A stretch of DNA of 64,000 nucleotides. It comes from Miltoncostaea sp963762825. Lineage in GTDB: Bacteria; Actinomycetota; Thermoleophilia; Miltoncostaeales; Miltoncostaeaceae. A program made the position numbers and the translations under genes. The notes under the pieces are model-generated. The model saw only the letters and a program-made list of their open reading frames with translations, searched no databases and was not told where the DNA came from. The stretch is from positions 1,178,001 to 1,242,000 of the forward strand of contig CAVXLZ010000001.1 of NCBI GenBank assembly GCA_963762825.1, read 5' to 3'. This document shows positions 7,907-15,963 of this stretch, piece by piece; position 1 is the first letter of the stretch, and every line of letters begins with the position of its first letter.

Positions 7907-8641
7907 ATGATCACCTCGACAGAGCACTCGATCGAGATCGACGCCCCGATCGCCGAGGCCTACGCGATCGTCTCCGACCTCTCCGTGCTCCCGCGCCTCC
8001 TCCACGGGGTGAGCGAGGTCAGGCGTCTCGACGACGCAGCGCTCGAGTTCGTCGCCGACGCGGCCGGTGGCTCGCGGAGGTGGGACGCCGTGATCACCGA
8101 GATGAACCCCGAGGTCTCGGTGGCGTGGACCTCGCGCGGGGATCTGATCCACTCGGGGGTGATCACGCTCGAGTCCGTGAGCGCCGAGCGGACGCTCGTC
8201 ACCCTGAGGATCGATCACGATCCCGACACCGGCCTGCCGGGTGGCACGACGGGCGATCTCGCCGGGCTGCGGGACATCGTCCGCTCCCTCCCGCCGGCCG
8301 CTGGGCATCGGAGGATCGTGTCGCTCGCCGCCATCACCCAGAGCCGGGTCACCGACCCGCTCGGCGAGCCCATCGGGCTGGTGAGCGACGCCTACGTCGA
8401 TCTGGACACCCACAGGGTCACCGCCGTCGCGGTGAGCCCCGGAGGCTCCGAACCCCACATCCTCGTGCCGATCGCACCGACCGCGATCGACGAGGTCGCG
8501 CGTGGGGTCAGCCTTCCCCACACCCGGGAGGCGCTCCGCGCCGGGCCGGCGGCGGAGGTGGGGATCGAACCGACCGAGGAGCAGCTCGCGGCTGCCGTGC
8601 GGCACTTCGCCGCTACGGGCGAAGACACGCCCGAGCAGTAG
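7907..8641 (+). CDS. SRPBCC (polyketide cyclase/START-like) domain fused to PRC-barrel domain
   Basis: A 244-aa protein starting at ATG 7907. Residues 1-140 look like an SRPBCC lipid-binding fold: HSIEIDAPIAEAYAIVSDL at the start and a C-terminal helix near 115-125. Residues about 145-220 resemble a PRC-barrel (RVTDPLGEPIGLVSDAYVD, then TAVAVSPGG). Such fusions are small stress- or membrane-associated cytoplasmic proteins in actinobacteria; the ligand is unknown. It is divergent from sipW with a 125-bp intergenic region. Confidence 0.65.
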   Translation: MITSTEHSIEIDAPIAEAYAIVSDLSVLPRLLHGVSEVRRLDDAALEFVADAAGGSRRWDAVITEMNPEVSVAWTSRGDLIHSGVITLESVSAERTLVTLRIDHDPDTGLPGGTTGDLAGLRDIVRSLPPAAGHRRIVSLAAITQSRVTDPLGEPIGLVSDAYVDLDTHRVTAVAVSPGGSEPHILVPIAPTAIDEVARGVSLPHTREALRAGPAAEVGIEPTEEQLAAAVRHFAATGEDTPEQ

Positions 8642-8654
8642 GTGGTGCCGGGGG

Positions 8655-9062
8655 TCAGTCCCCGCTGCCACCCAGGAAGAGGCCGATCGACATCGCCGCC
8701 AGGATGGCCACCGGCATGAGCAGGGCCGACGCCTCGGCGACGCTCATGAGCCCGACCGCGATGAACACGAACGAGCCGAGCACGACCGCGGCGAAGAGCC
8801 CGAAGGCGCCGCGCAGGATCCAAGCCTGCGTCGAGGCGCGCGTCACGGGCGCCTTCTGCTGGGCGCGCACGCGACGCGACGCGACCCATCCGCTCGCCTC
8901 CGACAGGGCGTGGTTGAGGACCTCGGCGCTGATGGAGGACTCACCGGTCGCGCGGGCCGTGTCGGCCTCGTTCGGCGCCTGCTGACCCGGGTGCGATTCG
9001 TATCCGTTGGCCGCCTTCGGAGCGAGACCGAGCTGTGCCATCGCATTCTCGTGCATCGCCAT
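8655..9062 (-). CDS. Two-TM membrane protein, function unknown
   Basis: A 135-aa protein. The first 75 residues are hydrophilic and Ala-rich (soluble cytoplasmic part). Two hydrophobic helices follow at about 83-104 and 107-130, separated by a short turn (GLMSVAEAS), ending GLFLGGSGD. ATG 9062 is annotated; the third codon is also ATG and has AGGGG 6 nt upstream, so the start may be 9056. It converges with the SRPBCC gene and diverges from the GGDEF-EAL gene. I recognise no family. Confidence 0.65.
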   Translation of the reverse strand: MAMHENAMAQLGLAPKAANGYESHPGQQAPNEADTARATGESSISAEVLNHALSEASGWVASRRVRAQQKAPVTRASTQAWILRGAFGLFAAVVLGSFVFIAVGLMSVAEASALLMPVAILAAMSIGLFLGGSGD

Positions 9063-9266
9063 CCCCTGTGAGTTCGTGACCGTTCAGGTCCGCCGACAGA
9101 GCCGGCCGGCTCGCAAGCGGGGTGTCAACTAGTTCAGCACGGGGTTTCGTCGTCCTGCGCTGGCACGGCCAGACTAGCCCCATTTTTGGGGCGGCGGCCC
9201 GACGGAAACGACTCGAAAAGGAGTTTTTAGGAGTTTTCTGCGCGGGAACCCCCGGGAAGTTGAGTT
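9063..9266. promoter_or_regulatory. Divergent intergenic region with AT-rich, structured leader
   Basis: A 204-bp region between divergent genes. GCCCC (9177-9181), loop ATTTTT and GGGGC (9188-9192) form a small hairpin. Downstream, two copies of GGAGTTTT lie in tandem in a locally AT-rich tract (about 9214-9238), unusual for this chromosome. It does not match the c-di-GMP riboswitch consensus that I know. It could be promoter or attenuator sequence for the GGDEF-EAL gene. Confidence 0.35.
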
Positions 9267-11633
9267 GTGCGCTTACGAGTTTGGCGCTTTCGTCGGTGCG
9301 TGTCGCTCGGTGCAACCGTCTCGTTCCTGCTCGGCCTGTCGATGATCGCCGCCGTCGGCCTCGGAGTCGTCCTGGTTCGACAGCGCTCCGAGCCGGGCGC
9401 GCGCGCGCTGGTGGCAATGTGCGCGGCCGTCGCGTTGTGGGCCTGCGCGAACGCCGTGCAGATCAACACCACCGACCGAGACCTCAAGCGCTTCACGGTC
9501 GTCGTGGCCTTCGCTTGCATCTGCGTCACGGTCTACTCGTTCTGGCGGGCCATCATCGAGCGCGTGGCCTGGCCCTGGCGGGTGCCGCCCCTCGTCTCGA
9601 CGCTCCTCGCGGCGCCGGCCATCGTCACCGTCGCGCTGGTCAGCGCGACCGATGCGCCCGGTCCCTTCTTCCGCGAGCTGGACATCCCGGCCGGGACGGG
9701 GCCGGTGGTGGGAATGCCCGGGCCGTGGCTGGTGCTGCACCTGATCTGGGCCTATGGACTGATGATCTGGGCGCTCGCCGCCTTCGCCTGGCTTGCCCTT
9801 CAGATCTCGCGGCGCGACCGGCGCCTCTCCTTCCTCATGATCACGGCGGTGGCCGCGCCACTCGTGGCGAATGCGGTCCTCGCGACAGGTGCCGCGCCGC
9901 TCCGAGGCCACGACCCGACGCCGATCGCCGCGCTCCTGGCGGTGCTGGGCCTCGTCTGGGCTATGCGCCGCATGCGCATTCTCGACGTCGAGACCGCGCT
10001 GCTGCCGGTGGCCCGTGATGTCGTGGTGGAGTCGATGTCCGAGGGGGTGGTGGTGGTCGACCAACGGGGCCGCGTCGTCGATCTGAACCCGGCCGCCGCG
10101 GATCTACTTTCGATCCCCGGCCGGCGCCCGGTGGCGGAGCCGGTGTCGCTGGTCGTCCCGGGATGGCCCGACGACCCTGCGGTGGCACCGGTCTGGGAGT
10201 TCGCCTCGCCCGACGGGCCGCCCGAGCGCATCATCGAGGCCCGCGCCGGCGTGCTGCGCGGCCGAGGTCGGCGCGACGGCACCCTGCTGCTGTTGCGCGA
10301 TGTCACCGAGCAACGAGCCGCCCAGGCCACTCTGGAGCGGAGTGCGGCCAAGCATCTGCACGCATCGCTGCACGACCCGCTGACCGGCCTGCCGAACCGG
10401 ACGCTTCTGTTCAGCCGGCTCCGCGCCACGCTCGCGTCGGACGCCGATTGCACGCTCCTGATCCTGGACCTCGATGGTTTCAAGGGGCTCAACGACACGT
10501 TCGGCCACCGCGCCGGAGACCGGGTCCTCAGCGAGCTCTCGGTGCGACTCGAGCATGCCGCCGACCCCGATGCCCTGGTCGCGCGCCTCGCCGGGGACGA
10601 GTTCGCCGTCATCCTCCCCTCGTCCGCCCGCCCACCGGCGCTGGCGACCGCAGAGCGTCTGCTGAGCGTCTTCCGGCTGCCGTTCACCGCCGGAGATACC
10701 GACGTCGCTCTCGAAGCGAGCGTCGGGCTGGCATTCGGCCCCGAGCACGGAGCGGACGCCGACGACCTGGTGCACGCGGCCGACGTCGCGATGTACCACG
10801 CCAAGCGCACCGCCGGACGCTGGGCGGTCTACCACCCCGACCTCGACACGCGGAGGCCCGAGCGCCTCATCCTTCGCCACGAGCTGCGACGCGCCCTCGA
10901 GGAACACGAGTTCTCGCTGCACTACCAGCCCCAGGCCACCCCGGAGGGGCACGTCCTCGCGGTGGAGGCCCTCGTGCGCTGGAGACATCCGCTGCGCGGT
11001 CTTCTGATGCCCGATGTCTTCCTGTCGGTGACCGAGGACACCGAGCTCATCTGCCGTCTGACCGACGAGGTTCTGACGCTCGCGCTCGCCGACCTCGCCC
11101 GCTGGCGAACGGAGACGCCCGCCCTCAGGATGTCGGTGAACGTCAGCTCCCTCGACATCCGCGATCCGGCCCTTCCCGACCGGGTGACGGGAGCCTTGGC
11201 GCTGCACGACCTCCCTGCGGATGCGCTCACCCTCGAGGTCACGGAGAACGCGCTCATCGTCGCACGAGATGGGGGCGTCCAGCTCGAGCGCCTCCGCTCG
11301 GGGGGCGTGCGGGTGGCGCTCGACGACTTCGGCACGGGGATCGGCCCGCTCACCACGCTCCGCAACCTGCCGGTTGACGAGCTGAAGATCGACCGCTCGT
11401 TCGTCTCGGCGATGGACGAACGGGCGCGCGACGCGGCTCTGGTGGGAAGCCTCATCCGCATGGGCCACGACCTCGGGCTCTCGGTCGTGGCCGAAGGCGT
11501 GGAGACGCCCGCAGGGGTGGCCACCCTGCGGGGACTGGGCTGCGACCTGCTGCAGGGGTATCTGGTCGGGCGGCCGGGTCCGTTCGAGGCGCTCACCGGC
11601 GCCCGTATCGACCTCGCCCCCACTCCCGCCTGA
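9267..11633 (+). CDS. Membrane-bound PAS-GGDEF-EAL c-di-GMP turnover protein
   Basis: A 788-aa protein from GTG 9267. Residues 1-240 contain about seven TM helices like the N-terminal 7TM sensor of some histidine kinases. A PAS domain begins near 250 (VVVESMSEGVVVVD). The GGDEF domain runs about 360-515, with HDPLTGLPNRTLL and an AGDEF active site; AGDEF occurs in active cyclases. The EAL domain (about 530-775) keeps EALVRW, VNVSS, LEVTENAL, LDDFGTG, ELKIDRSF, AEGVET and QGYLVGRP, so phosphodiesterase activity is expected. It synthesises and/or degrades c-di-GMP in response to a membrane signal. The following Crp/Fnr gene is 40 nt away. Confidence 0.92.
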   Translation: MRLRVWRFRRCVSLGATVSFLLGLSMIAAVGLGVVLVRQRSEPGARALVAMCAAVALWACANAVQINTTDRDLKRFTVVVAFACICVTVYSFWRAIIERVAWPWRVPPLVSTLLAAPAIVTVALVSATDAPGPFFRELDIPAGTGPVVGMPGPWLVLHLIWAYGLMIWALAAFAWLALQISRRDRRLSFLMITAVAAPLVANAVLATGAAPLRGHDPTPIAALLAVLGLVWAMRRMRILDVETALLPVARDVVVESMSEGVVVVDQRGRVVDLNPAAADLLSIPGRRPVAEPVSLVVPGWPDDPAVAPVWEFASPDGPPERIIEARAGVLRGRGRRDGTLLLLRDVTEQRAAQATLERSAAKHLHASLHDPLTGLPNRTLLFSRLRATLASDADCTLLILDLDGFKGLNDTFGHRAGDRVLSELSVRLEHAADPDALVARLAGDEFAVILPSSARPPALATAERLLSVFRLPFTAGDTDVALEASVGLAFGPEHGADADDLVHAADVAMYHAKRTAGRWAVYHPDLDTRRPERLILRHELRRALEEHEFSLHYQPQATPEGHVLAVEALVRWRHPLRGLLMPDVFLSVTEDTELICRLTDEVLTLALADLARWRTETPALRMSVNVSSLDIRDPALPDRVTGALALHDLPADALTLEVTENALIVARDGGVQLERLRSGGVRVALDDFGTGIGPLTTLRNLPVDELKIDRSFVSAMDERARDAALVGSLIRMGHDLGLSVVAEGVETPAGVATLRGLGCDLLQGYLVGRPGPFEALTGARIDLAPTPA

Positions 11634-11673
11634 GCCTGAGTCGCTCAGTCCGGCGACCCGCCATGCTGTGGCG

Positions 11674-12339
11674 ATGAGCGATCTCGAACTCGCCCGCGCC
11701 CTGCCGCTGTTCGGCGACACCCCGGACGATCTCCTGCGGCCGATCGCATCGCGCCTGCGCGAGGTCGCCTTCGGTCCGGGCGACCTCATCCGCCACGAGG
11801 GGGACGCCTGCGATCGCGTCGCGTTCGTCATCGAGGGCGAGATCACCATCTCCAAAGCGGGACCCGAGGGCAGGGAGATCGAGCTGTATCGCGTGGTCGC
11901 CGTCGAGCCCTGCATCCTCGAGCTGGCCGCCGCGATGGGCCGTAGCGGCTACCCGGCCCGCGCCGCTGCCACCACCGCCGGTCGCGCCCTCGTGGTCCCG
12001 GCGGACGCCCTGCTCGGGCTGCTCGCTGTGGATCCCGGCGTCCAGCAATTCGTGTTCACCTTCCTCTCCACCCGCCTGGCGAGCGTGATGCAGCTCGTGC
12101 AGGAGGTCGCATTCCGCAGGATGGACGAGCGCCTGGTCGCCTTCCTGAGACGCGAGGCCCGGGGTGAGCCGCCGGTCGTGCGCCTGACCCACGATCAGAT
12201 CGCCGAGCATCTGGGCACCGTCCGAGAGGTCGTGTCGCGCCTGCTCGGGCAGCTCTCCCGGCGCGGGCTGGTGGCGCTCCATCGTGGCGAGGTGAGGCTG
12301 ACCGGCGTCGAGGACCTGGAGCGTGACCTGGGTCACTGA
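11674..12339 (+). CDS. Crp/Fnr family transcriptional regulator
   Basis: A 221-aa protein; GTG 11668 two codons earlier is an alternative start. Residues 1-120 form a cyclic-nucleotide-binding-like beta-roll (FGPGDLIRHEGDACDRVAFVIEGEITI, then EPCILELAAAMG). A long dimerisation helix follows, and the winged HTH is at about 165-215 (VRLTHDQIAEHLGTVREVVS, then GLVALHRGEVRL). The single effector-site Cys and lack of an N-terminal Cys cluster argue against an Fe-S Fnr. The next gene, a DUF2892 membrane protein, is a frequent neighbour of this regulator subtype and a likely target. Confidence 0.88.
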   Translation: MSDLELARALPLFGDTPDDLLRPIASRLREVAFGPGDLIRHEGDACDRVAFVIEGEITISKAGPEGREIELYRVVAVEPCILELAAAMGRSGYPARAAATTAGRALVVPADALLGLLAVDPGVQQFVFTFLSTRLASVMQLVQEVAFRRMDERLVAFLRREARGEPPVVRLTHDQIAEHLGTVREVVSRLLGQLSRRGLVALHRGEVRLTGVEDLERDLGH

Positions 12340-12400
12340 CGCCGCGAGCGCCGGTTCCTAGGCTGGGATCTCTGCGAAATCGTCAGAGGAGACGATCACG

Positions 12401-12613
12401 ATGGGATTCGCCCGTTTCATGTCCGCTCCGGCCGGCCGGCTCGCCCGGATCGTCATCGGTGCCGCCCTGATCGCGATCGGGGCATCGATCGGAGGCGCCT
12501 GGTGGGCCCTCGCCGCCGTGGGACTGCTGCCGATCGCGGCGGGGGTCTTCAACGTCTGCCTGATTGCGCCGGCGATCGGTGCCCCCTTCTCAGGAGCTCG
12601 GACGCGCTCCTGA
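12401..12613 (+). CDS. DUF2892 (YgaP-like) inner-membrane protein
   Basis: A 70-aa protein starting at ATG 12401, with AGGAG 8 nt upstream. Two hydrophobic helices (LARIVIGAALIAIGASIGG and WWALAAVGLLPIAAGVFNVCLIA) and the FNVCLIAP end match the DUF2892 family, which also occurs as the C-terminal membrane part of YgaP rhodaneses. The family is linked to sulfur or thiosulfate metabolism, but no rhodanese gene is present here. It follows the Crp/Fnr gene by 61 nt. Confidence 0.82.
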   Translation: MGFARFMSAPAGRLARIVIGAALIAIGASIGGAWWALAAVGLLPIAAGVFNVCLIAPAIGAPFSGARTRS

Positions 12614-12628
12614 GAAGCCCAGGGCCGA

Positions 12629-12817
12629 CTATGCGCCAGGCGCCCCTTCGTCGCTGTCGTCGTCCGAGCGCGACGCCGGCGCGGGATATTCGGCACCGCA
12701 CCACTCGCAATGAGTGATCGCGTCGTCGTCGGTCCCCGCGCCCGGCGCGGGGGCCTCGCGGCCCGCGCCGCAGCTCTCACAACGGCCGGTCTCCACCACC
12801 CTGCTCCCATCGTCCAT
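12629..12817 (-). CDS. Small zinc-ribbon-like protein
   Basis: A 62-aa protein. ATG 12817 is chosen because GGAGG lies 5 nt upstream. Two CxxC pairs (RCESCGAG and HCEWCGAEY) spaced about 24 residues apart suggest one zinc-binding ribbon. The C-terminus is Asp/Ser-rich. No family is recognised. It converges with the DUF2892 gene (15-nt gap). Confidence 0.6.
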   Translation of the reverse strand: MDDGSRVVETGRCESCGAGREAPAPGAGTDDDAITHCEWCGAEYPAPASRSDDDSDEGAPGA

Positions 12818-12979
12818 GCGAACCTCCACTCCCGGGCGTCACGGCTCCTGACCCGGAAGGTATCCAAGAGCCCACCGGATCCGGGAGGGCACCTTCTACG
12901 CACTCGCCTCGGTAGGAACCCGCAGGACGCCTCCCCGAGCGGGCGCGCGTTAGGGTCGCTGGACGATGCAGGCAGTCCG

Positions 12980-13186
12980 ATGAACACGTCGCCTTCAGCC
13001 GGTCTGTGCAACTCCTGCGCGCACCAGCGGCCGGTTCCCACCGCGCGCACGATGTACTCGCTCTGCGGCCTGGCCGCGGACGATCGGCGCTTCCCGCGTT
13101 ACCCGCCCCTGCCCGTGAGCCGGTGCTCGGGCTTCGCCCCGCGCAACGCCGGCGACGGAGAGGCCGTGAGAGAGCCCTCGCGATGA
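12980..13186 (+). CDS. Small Cys-containing conserved protein
   Basis: A 68-aa protein starting at ATG 12980. LCNSCAHQRPVPTART, then YSLCGLAADDRRFPRYPPLP and SRCSGF give four Cys in a pattern I have seen in small actinobacterial proteins of unknown function; they probably bind one metal ion. Its stop overlaps the start of the next gene (ATGA), so the two form an operon. Confidence 0.68.
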   Translation: MNTSPSAGLCNSCAHQRPVPTARTMYSLCGLAADDRRFPRYPPLPVSRCSGFAPRNAGDGEAVREPSR

Positions 13187-13728
13187 TCTCGCCGCAGCAC
13201 GCGCTCGCCGCGCGCCGGCTCCTGATGATGGTCTGCGCGCTCGGAGCGACCCTCGGCGCCCACGCGGCCGCGGCCGGAGGGTTGGGACTCCTGCCGATGG
13301 CCCCGCTCGTATGGGGATCTCTGGCATCGCTGGCGATCCTCGTGCCCCGGCCTGCGCACCCTGCATGGCGTGAGCTGTCGCCGTGGGGCATCCTCGCCCG
13401 ACTCGCGGCGTTGCAGATCTCGCTCCACTGCGCGATGACCGCGGCGCCTTGGGCGTTCGGCCTCGCGGTGCACCACCGCACGGCCCTCGTCACGCCGCTC
13501 GCGCTCATCGCGCACGCGGTGGCGACGATCCTGCTGGCCACTCTCCTCGCCCGCGCCGAGCGACTGCTCTCACTGGCGCAAGCCATGGCCCGCGCGGTGC
13601 GCAGGGCGCTCGCTCGCACGACCACGAAGGCGCCCCCTCACCCGGCGCGGGCGCACGCCGCCGAGCGCGCCCTCCGTGGACGCCGGCGGCGGGCGCATCC
13701 GGCGCGCGGACCCCCGCTCGCGGCGTAG
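13183..13728 (+). CDS. Membrane protein, function unknown
   Basis: A 181-aa protein translationally coupled (ATGA) to the Cys protein upstream. Residues about 10-130 hold four hydrophobic segments, including LLMMVCALGATLGAHAAAAGG and LAILVPRPAH. The last 50 residues are Arg/Ala/Pro-rich and probably cytoplasmic. His residues scatter through the membrane part (about seven). Its position before a CopC-like gene makes a copper or metal role conceivable, but there is no recognisable CopD signature. Confidence 0.6.
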   Translation: MISPQHALAARRLLMMVCALGATLGAHAAAAGGLGLLPMAPLVWGSLASLAILVPRPAHPAWRELSPWGILARLAALQISLHCAMTAAPWAFGLAVHHRTALVTPLALIAHAVATILLATLLARAERLLSLAQAMARAVRRALARTTTKAPPHPARAHAAERALRGRRRRAHPARGPPLAA

Positions 13729-13784
13729 TCGATCCACGGGCCGCGCGACGCGCGGGTCCGCCCTCGCCGATCATCGGAGTCCCC

Positions 13785-14147
13785 ATGCGCACACGTCGCG
13801 CCCTGATCACCCTGCTCGCCTGCGGCATCGCCGCCGTCGGAGCAGCTCCCTCCCTCGCCCACTCCGGCCTGGTCTCGAGCGGACCCCCGAAGGGCGCGGT
13901 GGTCAAGAAGATGCCGAGGACGATCGTGCTGAACTTCGCCGAAGCCCTCCAGAGCGCCGGACGTGGCGTCGTCCTGCGAGGCGGACGGAACCATGCGAGG
14001 CGGACGCGACTGAACCCGAGGAACGCGAGGCAGGTCCGCATCACCACGAAGTGGAACAGGGTCGGCATCTACACCGTGAAGGTGACGGTCAGGTCCGCCG
14101 ACGGCCACCGACTGAGGGTCAGCTACCGCTTCAGGGTGAGGCGGTGA
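13785..14147 (+). CDS. CopC domain copper-binding protein (secreted)
   Basis: A 120-aa protein with an N-terminal signal (ALITLLACGIAAVGAAPSLA) and cleavage at LA-HSG. The mature N-terminal His followed by SGLVSSGPPKGAVV is the copper-binding start of CopC/YobA proteins. PRTIVLNFAEALQSAG and the closing YTVKVTVRSADGHRLRVSYRF are also family hallmarks. CopC binds copper outside the membrane. The second Cu ligands are less clear. It lies 56 nt after the membrane protein gene. Confidence 0.85.
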   Translation: MRTRRALITLLACGIAAVGAAPSLAHSGLVSSGPPKGAVVKKMPRTIVLNFAEALQSAGRGVVLRGGRNHARRTRLNPRNARQVRITTKWNRVGIYTVKVTVRSADGHRLRVSYRFRVRR

Positions 14148-14175
14148 CCCGACGCGGCGCACGACCGGCGCCGAC

Positions 14176-15810
14176 TCAGGCCGTCGCCAGCCAGCGCCTT
14201 CCCTGATCTCGGCGGCCCTCGAGCTGGGCGATGGTCGCCTCGCCGATCCGCTCGACGCCCACCCGGCGGTTGAGCTCGGCGTTGACCTGGGAGTGCGAGA
14301 GCCCGGTGATGCGCGAGATGTGGCGGACGATGGCGGCGTTGGCATCGCGAAGGCGGCGACGGCGCTCGCGGGGACGCAGTGACTCCTCCTCGCCGGATCC
14401 CGGGGGCGGAGGCGGAAGCGAGAGCGCGGGAGCCGGCGCCAGCTCGAGGAGCAGATCCTCCTCGACCCCGTCGGCCACCGAGGTGGCGGCGGCGAACCCG
14501 TCGGACGAATGGTCGGACGGCGCGCCGAGGGGCACCGCCGAGATGGCGGCGAAGAGCGAGAGCTGGTCCTCCGTCTCGGAGCGCTCGATCTCCCGGGGCT
14601 CCAGCTCCTGCGCGTCCACCCCTTGGCCGTCGTCGCGTCGCAGGCTGTGCCGGCGCTGCTCGGCGATCGCGAAGGCGTGGGCGCGCAGACGCGGGTCGTC
14701 GGGGATGAACATGTGGCTCGGCTGGGAGCCGAGGCCGCGCGTCCAGCGCACGAGGCGGCCCACCGCCTGACGGAAGAACAGCTCCGTCGTGGTCGTGGTG
14801 GCGAAGACTCCGACGCGCAGCCGCGGTATGTCGACCCCCTCCGAGAGCATCCGCACCGCGACGATCCACGGCCGAGTGCCGTGCGCGAAGTCCGCGATCC
14901 GATCGGACGCCCCGGGGTCCTCGGAGACCACCAGCACAGGATCCACGCCGACGCGCCGACGCAGGAGGTTGGCGATGCCGCGGGCGTGGTCCTGGTCGAT
15001 GGCGATCACCATCCCTCCGGCCCCCGGATGGCTCCGCCGCACGTCGAGCAGACGCTCGTGGGCACCGACGAGCACGTCCGGGAGCCACTCGCCGTCGACC
15101 GACAGGGCGGTGCGCAGGCGCTGGGCCGCGCCGACCGCGTCGAGGGAGTCCTGGAATGAGGCGCTCGAGTAGGTGCCATCGGCAGCCACCCACTCCATCT
15201 GGCCGTCCGTGCGCGGAAACCGGACCGGCCGGACCACGCCCCCGTCCGAGAGCGCATCCCCGTAGCCGTACTCGACGTCGGCCTGCGCGAGACCGTCGTC
15301 GTCGTAACGGACGAAGGGAATTGCCCGGGTGTCCGATCGAAAGGGCGTTCCCGAGAGGCTGAGCCGCACGGCCGCGCCGCCGAAGGCCGCCCGCACGGCG
15401 TCGCCCCAGGCCCTCTCCTCGCCCGAATGGTGGGCCTCGTCGAGCACCACGAAGGCGTCGCGCGCGAGCGGCGCGAGGTGGTCGACGCTCGAGGAGACCT
15501 GCTGGTAGGTCGTGACCATGCCGTGGACGTCGGCGGGCAGACGTCCGTCGGACGACGACCAGGAGGGCTCGAGGTGGAGGTCGAGAGCCTCGGCGGCGTC
15601 GGCCCACTGGGTCTTCAGGTGCTGGGTCGGCGCGACGACCAGCACGCGTCGCCGGGGATGGTCGCCCAGGTGCTGTCGGGCCGCCGCGAGCGCGAAGGTC
15701 GTCTTCCCTGCGCCGGGGGTTGCCACGGCGAGGAAGTCATCGCCCGGGCGGGCCCGGAACGATTCGAGCGCGGCCCGTTGCCAGCGGCGGAGTCTGATCG
15801 ATTGCGCCAT
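14176..15810 (-). CDS. Superfamily II DEAH-box helicase (restriction-helicase-like)
   Basis: A 544-aa protein from ATG 15810 (GTG 15825 is in frame upstream). Walker A is ATPGAGKTTF (about 32), motif II DEAHH (about 124), motif III SLSGTPF, motif V LSEGVDIPRL and motif VI QAVGRLVRW, so both RecA lobes are present. The N-terminal LRRWQRAALESF is a Q-motif-like adenine contact. The C-terminal 120 residues are Pro/Ser/Glu-rich, then a helical DNA-binding-like end. It could act in DNA repair or phage defence; no nuclease or methylase partner is adjacent. Confidence 0.85.
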   Translation of the reverse strand: MAQSIRLRRWQRAALESFRARPGDDFLAVATPGAGKTTFALAAARQHLGDHPRRRVLVVAPTQHLKTQWADAAEALDLHLEPSWSSSDGRLPADVHGMVTTYQQVSSSVDHLAPLARDAFVVLDEAHHSGEERAWGDAVRAAFGGAAVRLSLSGTPFRSDTRAIPFVRYDDDGLAQADVEYGYGDALSDGGVVRPVRFPRTDGQMEWVAADGTYSSASFQDSLDAVGAAQRLRTALSVDGEWLPDVLVGAHERLLDVRRSHPGAGGMVIAIDQDHARGIANLLRRRVGVDPVLVVSEDPGASDRIADFAHGTRPWIVAVRMLSEGVDIPRLRVGVFATTTTTELFFRQAVGRLVRWTRGLGSQPSHMFIPDDPRLRAHAFAIAEQRRHSLRRDDGQGVDAQELEPREIERSETEDQLSLFAAISAVPLGAPSDHSSDGFAAATSVADGVEEDLLLELAPAPALSLPPPPPGSGEEESLRPRERRRRLRDANAAIVRHISRITGLSHSQVNAELNRRVGVERIGEATIAQLEGRRDQGRRWLATA

Positions 15811-15963
15811 CCGAGCCGGTGACACTAGCCGGGGCGCCGGACGGGGACCGCAGACCGCCTCGGAAAAGACGTGGCGAAGATCCGACCGGCGCGGGCACGC
15901 CGTCGGTGTCGTGCGGTAGCGTCCCGGCCCCGATCATCCGTCGGACCGCCGTGGGAGACAACC

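Noticed and set aside
9177..9240. A c-di-GMP riboswitch before the GGDEF-EAL gene.
   Set aside because: The conserved core and tetraloop receptor of GEMM-type riboswitches are not present; only a simple hairpin and repeat are seen.
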